Source: Cerrena zonata (lineage: Eukaryota > Basidiomycota > Agaricomycetes > Polyporales > Cerrenaceae). Taken from it: a DNA stretch of 64,000 nt. The stretch lies in contig JASBNA010000005.1 of assembly GCA_038087015.1 (NCBI GenBank), positions 744,001-808,000 of the forward strand, given 5' to 3'. This document shows, piece after piece, positions 59,936 through 64,000 of the stretch (its first letter is position 1; every line of letters begins with the position of its first letter). A program made the position numbers and the translations under genes. Under the pieces are notes generated by a model, which was not told where the DNA came from, did not search any database, and saw only the letters and a program-made list of their open reading frames with translations.

Positions 59936-62419
59936 ATGCTCACTTCGGCGTTCTTCCTCACGTCACTCTGGCTCTGTTCTGCTATTGCTCGCCCTTTGAA
60001 TGTCAAAAATACTCTTCAGACTCGTGCTCCGTCTGGAAACAAGTCGGTTATTATACAAATGTTCGAATGGACCTGGGATAGTGTAGCTGCAGAATGCACT
60101 AATTTCATTGGACCTGCCGGTTATGGATTCGTTCAAGGTTCGTCACCTGACATACTCTCATATTGATACACAGTAAACACGTCCATCTCGACCGTTGTTC
60201 ATCTTCATTATGTATTGCTGTATACACACGGTGATGTATGCTTACTACCCTGTCTTTTTTCCGAACAGTGAGCCCTCCTCAAGAAACCATCCAGGGCGAC
60301 CAATGGTGGACGGATTATCAACCCGTTTCGTATATTCTTACCTCCAAACGGGGGAACCGAGACCAATTTTCGGCGATGATCAGTACTTGCCACGCTGCTG
60401 GCGTAAAAGTTATAGTCGGTCAGCCTCGACTCACTTCCATTCCTTCAAAATCTAATATAATGATTGGTATTCGTAGATACTATCTGGAACCATATGGCTG
60501 GTATAGACTCGGGTACTGGAATCGCCGGCTCGTCTTTCACGCATTACAATTATCCCGGAATTTACCAAAACCAGGACTTCCATCATTGTGGTCTTGAACC
60601 AGGTGATGACATCGTCAACTACGACAATGCAGTTGAGGTGCAGACCTGTGAACTTGTAAACCTCGCAGAGTACGTCTTCAAATATGAACGAAGCCCACAG
60701 TCTACTGATCTGACTTATGTTTAACATTCAGCTTGGCTACGGAGACTGACTATGTTCGTGGAAGACTGGCGGAATATGGAAACGATCTCCTCTCCTTGGG
60801 TGCTGACGGGCTGAGGCTGGACGCTGCTAAGCGTAAGTAATCTTTCTAGTCTTGAGAGTCATGTGGTTAAACTTCAGCCACGATGTTGTAGACATCGCTG
60901 TTGGGGACCTGGCCAATATTATCAGTCGTCTCAATAGCACACCTTACATCACTCAGGAAGTAATTTTCGGATCTGGAGAGCCCATAACACCTAACCAATA
61001 CACTGGCAATGGTGATGTTCAAGAGTATGTCATCCTTTCCTATTTTCAGTATATACGTTCTTAATAATTGCATCAAGGTTCCGCTACACATCAGCTTTGC
61101 AAGATGCATTCCTAAACAGTGGTATCTCGAGCCTTCAGGATTTCGAAAACCGTGGTTGGGTTACTGGGTCTGGGGCCAATGTTTTCGTTACAAATCATGA
61201 CACGGAACGTGTACGTCGTTTTTCTTCTATGTCTCAATCTCGCCAGTCTCATTCCACTATCAGAATGGAAACTCCCTCAACGATAACTCTCCCAGCAACA
61301 CTTACACTCTTGCCATGATCTTTTCCCTCGCTCACCCTTACGGTACACCTTCCATTCTTTCTAGCTACAGCGGATTCACCGATACCGATGTTGGTGCGCC
61401 TAACGGTGGTGCGGGTACGTGTTCTGGCTCGGGTGGATCAAACGGTTGGTTGTGCCAGCATAGATGGACTGCTGTGGCTGGAATGGTTGGATTCAGGAAC
61501 AATGTCGGCAGCGCTGTATTGAACAATTGGGTATCGCCCCAGTCTCAACAGATCGCTTTCGGTCGAGGTGAGTAATCACAACCCTCAATATTTCAGTAGT
61601 GACTCACCGATCCCGGATAGGATCTCTTGGATTCGTTGCTATCAATAACGCCGACTCGGCCTGGTCCACCACCTTCACTACTTCACTACCTGACGGCACC
61701 TACTGCGATGTTATCAGCGGAACCAGTTCTTCCGGTAGCTGTACTGGCTCCTCGTAAGTAATATCCACTATATCAATGCTAATTACGATCGTCATGTCTA
61801 GTTTTTCTGTGTCGGGTGGTACCTTTACTGCCATGGTTGCTTCACGCGATGCAATTGCTATACACACTGGAGCTACAGGAACGGGATCAGGATCAAGCAA
61901 CAGTTCCGGTGGAAGTACGGGAACTACTAGCAGTACTGTCACTGTGGATTTTGCTGAGACTGCCACAACGACTTTCGGAGAGGTTCGTTATACGTAACAT
62001 TATCAATATTGTCGTGAACAGATACTAATCTCGGTACCTTCTGTCAAGAATATTTTCTTAGTTGGGAGTATCTCGCAGTTGGGTAGCTGGGATACAGCTT
62101 CTGCGGTAAGACTTTTGCTACCTCTCTATATCAGCCTTATTTAACTCTTCTCTTTTGCTCTAGATTGCATTATCTTCTGCCAGTTATCCCATATGGACGG
62201 TTGCAGTCACCTTACCTGCAAGTACAACTTTCGAATACAAGTTCATCCGTAAGGAAACAGATGGAAGCGTACGTTTACACTGTGCTATTTCAAGTCTGTT
62301 TACGACGGTTCTAACAATCCATATAGATTGTGTGGGAATCTGATCCCAACCGCCAGGCTTCCACACCCGCCTCAAGTTCTGCTGCCGTTGCGACAACAAT
62401 CTCAACTTCTTGGAGATAG
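59936..62419 (+). CDS. Secreted alpha-amylase (GH13) with C-terminal starch-binding domain (CBM20)
   Basis: Hydrolyses internal alpha-1,4 bonds of starch outside the cell. Starts [20 protein letters not shown] at ATG 59936 (signal peptide) and ends at TAG 62417-62419. Barrel landmarks: [63 protein letters not shown] (nucleophile Asp), YITQEVIFG (acid/base Glu), [10 protein letters not shown] (third Asp). This variant resembles actinobacterial and animal alpha-amylases rather than Aspergillus-type enzymes. A Ser/Gly/Thr-rich linker ([15 protein letters not shown]) leads to a CBM20: [65 protein letters not shown]. Introns are numerous; the AAK|H join uses an acceptor tgtag. Confidence 0.93.
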
Positions 62420-62801
62420 GCCGTGACCGCCGCCGTGCCAGTAAGAGCCAAGAGTTCACAGAACACGAATATCGTTGTTGTACAATATCCCACCAAGCTC
62501 AGTCACAAAAGAATACGAATCCCCTACCCCTACATGCTAAGCGGGAATATCTTAGACCTTTGACCATGCATTCGGAAGCTTGAGCAGAATTTGAACATCA
62601 AGCACAAAAAGGGTACTTAGGGCAAACACAAGAGTGTGGACGTAGACCCCCATTGAATAGTTGGACTCGAACATAATTATTGTTACCACGGGCTGATCAC
62701 CGCAGGCTCTGTTATCATAGGGACCCTTTCCGAGTCAACTTCAAAACGACATTCTCTATCCCAAAAACCCTCAAACCGTGTAATCCGCGCCTGCATTACC
62801 A
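62420..62801. other. Short region between convergent genes
   Basis: 3' flanks of the amylase (+) and of the proline-rich secreted protein (-). Nothing supported. Confidence 0.4.
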
Positions 62802-63832
62802 CTATCCGAACATGACGCTCCCGGCTGCAGCCGTCGTAGGATTGATGCTAGTCGGGAAGCATGATGATACCTCGTTCGTCTTCGTCTTTACATTGATCTT
62901 CAAGCAGATATTGCTTCCAGTCTTGCCTAGAACCGACCAAGCTGAGTTCTGCTTAAGCCCATTGTTATGGATTGCTAAAGCGATCGCTTGAGTGCAGACA
63001 CCGCTAATATCGGCCTGCGACCAGACACTATCATCCCAGGCTGTTTTGTTCGTGGGTGAGTTCTTCTTCCGTCCAGCTACGCCAGAGATCTATATGATTT
63101 AAATGAATAAAATTGCTTCAGAGGTAGCGTGGAACAATGATTTTGAGACGCACGTCGAAGTCACAGAGACCGGTGGCCCTCCGACAATTCCCGGCGACAC
63201 CCGGGAATGTACTCTTCAGTAAACTTGAAGTGTGCCTTCCCGTGAACAGGTTTTTAGCATCGCCGACAAAAATATGCGGTGCTACTTTGGTCATGAGAGA
63301 ACTGGCTTGTATTTTTTCAGCATCTGTAGGTCCAGCCTGGAAGGTGTAGTGGTTTTCAGTATGGTCTCTATTTTATATAGAGGAAACTAACCGATGAGGG
63401 CGTCACAGGCGGTGGTGGTGCCGGAGTTGAAGGAGGGGGTGGTGCTGGAGCTGAAGCTGGGGGTGCAGCTGCAGGTGGGGGCGGAGGTACAGTTGCAGGT
63501 GGTGGGACAACAGGAGGAGGATGAACTGGGGCAGGAACGGATGGAGCAACAGGTTTGGGTGTTGAAGGAGCTGGAGTGACAGGGACGGGAGGTTTGGCAG
63601 GAACCTTAGGGGGGACTTTGGAAGCACGTCGACTGAGAGCATATCCATTCCCAATGCCCTCTCTCGTTATGAACGTGGACGGCGATGACGCTAAGTACGA
63701 TAGGTCCGACGTAGAGGGACGGCACGGGTAAGATGCACATGGAAGGTCGTCAGCAATATGTACTGGCAGAGCATGCGACAGGGAGGTGATCGCAATGAAG
63801 GAAAAAATGAGGGCGTATGTTTTTCCAACCAT
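62802..63832 (-). CDS. Secreted proline-rich protein with unrecognised C-terminal domain
   Basis: Starts MVGKTYALIFSFIAITSLSHA at ATG 63832 (signal peptide) and ends at TAG 62802-62804 (AGSVMFG). Exon 1 holds a short Cys-containing segment (DDLPCASYPCRPS), then about 75 residues dominated by Pro, Ala and Val (PPPPPAAAPPASAP). Exon 2 follows an intron at TPSS|AGPTDAEKIQ, then a third exon begins ISGVAGRKKNSPTNK. The C-terminal region of about 150 residues is compact and not low complexity: VAPHIFVGDAKNLFTGRHTS, GVAGNCRRATGLCDFDVRLK, WDDSVWSQADISGVCTQAIA, SNICLKINVKTKT. Four Cys here may form disulphides. I do not know the family. The Pro-rich arm suggests a wall-associated or surface protein. 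Confidence 0.7.
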
Positions 63833-63930
63833 GGTAGCAACAAGTGATTAAAACGAATGGGTCGTGAAGGGGGTCGTAAGAAATGGGGAATCGGCCAGCG
63901 ATGGGGAACAACTGAAAACATAGCGAAGCA

Positions 63931-63937
63931 TTTTATA
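63931..63937 (-). promoter_or_regulatory. TATA box of the proline-rich protein gene
   Basis: On the minus strand the sequence reads TATAAAA about 100 bp upstream of the ATG at 63832, a normal distance for a fungal promoter. Inference from sequence and position. Confidence 0.45.
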
Positions 63938-64000
63938 CTCAACTGGGATCTCCTTGTACCCCCATTTGGTATGGAGATTGCGATGATGTCTGACAATATT

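Overview
The window looks like nuclear DNA of a filamentous basidiomycete (Agaricomycetes). Genes are split by many introns of about 45-90 bp with GT-AG borders, coding runs on both strands, and several protein families are typical of mushroom-forming fungi (DUF6533 and DUF6534 membrane proteins, aryl-alcohol-oxidase-like GMC enzymes, basidiomycete F-box proteins, a relic of a PA-clan-like family). Gene models were spliced by hand from reading frames and splice signals, so exon borders are inferences.

Left part (0-19 kb), mostly core or single genes: a complete Ypk1-type AGC kinase (+), an NTF2/SnoaL-like protein and a membrane-anchored aldo-keto reductase (-), a secreted phosphodiesterase-like (EEP) enzyme fused to a jacalin lectin (+), a block of three uncharacterised coiled-coil proteins (-, two of them tandem paralogues), a four-helix membrane protein (-), a mitochondrial-looking hemerythrin protein (+) and a small secreted protein with an internal Cys repeat (-). 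At 19.3-20.7 kb lies a decayed gene of a trypsin-fold family.

Middle (22-36 kb): two DUF6533 seven-helix proteins in opposite orientation flank a Ser/Pro-rich protein and profilin. An O-methyltransferase with two apparent frameshifts and an F-box protein follow.

Right part (37-58 kb), the accessory heart of the window: three GMC oxidoreductases, a cytochrome P450 and a drug:H+ antiporter-type MFS transporter, with a DUF6534 membrane protein among them. Two of the GMC genes are close paralogues in inverted orientation that bracket the P450 and the transporter. With the nearby O-methyltransferase this resembles a small oxidative secondary-metabolite locus, but there is no backbone synthase (terpene cyclase, PKS, NRPS) in view, so the cluster idea is inference.

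Right end (59-64 kb): a secreted alpha-amylase of actinobacterial/animal type with a C-terminal starch-binding domain (+) and a secreted proline-rich protein with an unrecognised C-terminal domain (-). Long gaps between genes hold no coding sequence that I can support.
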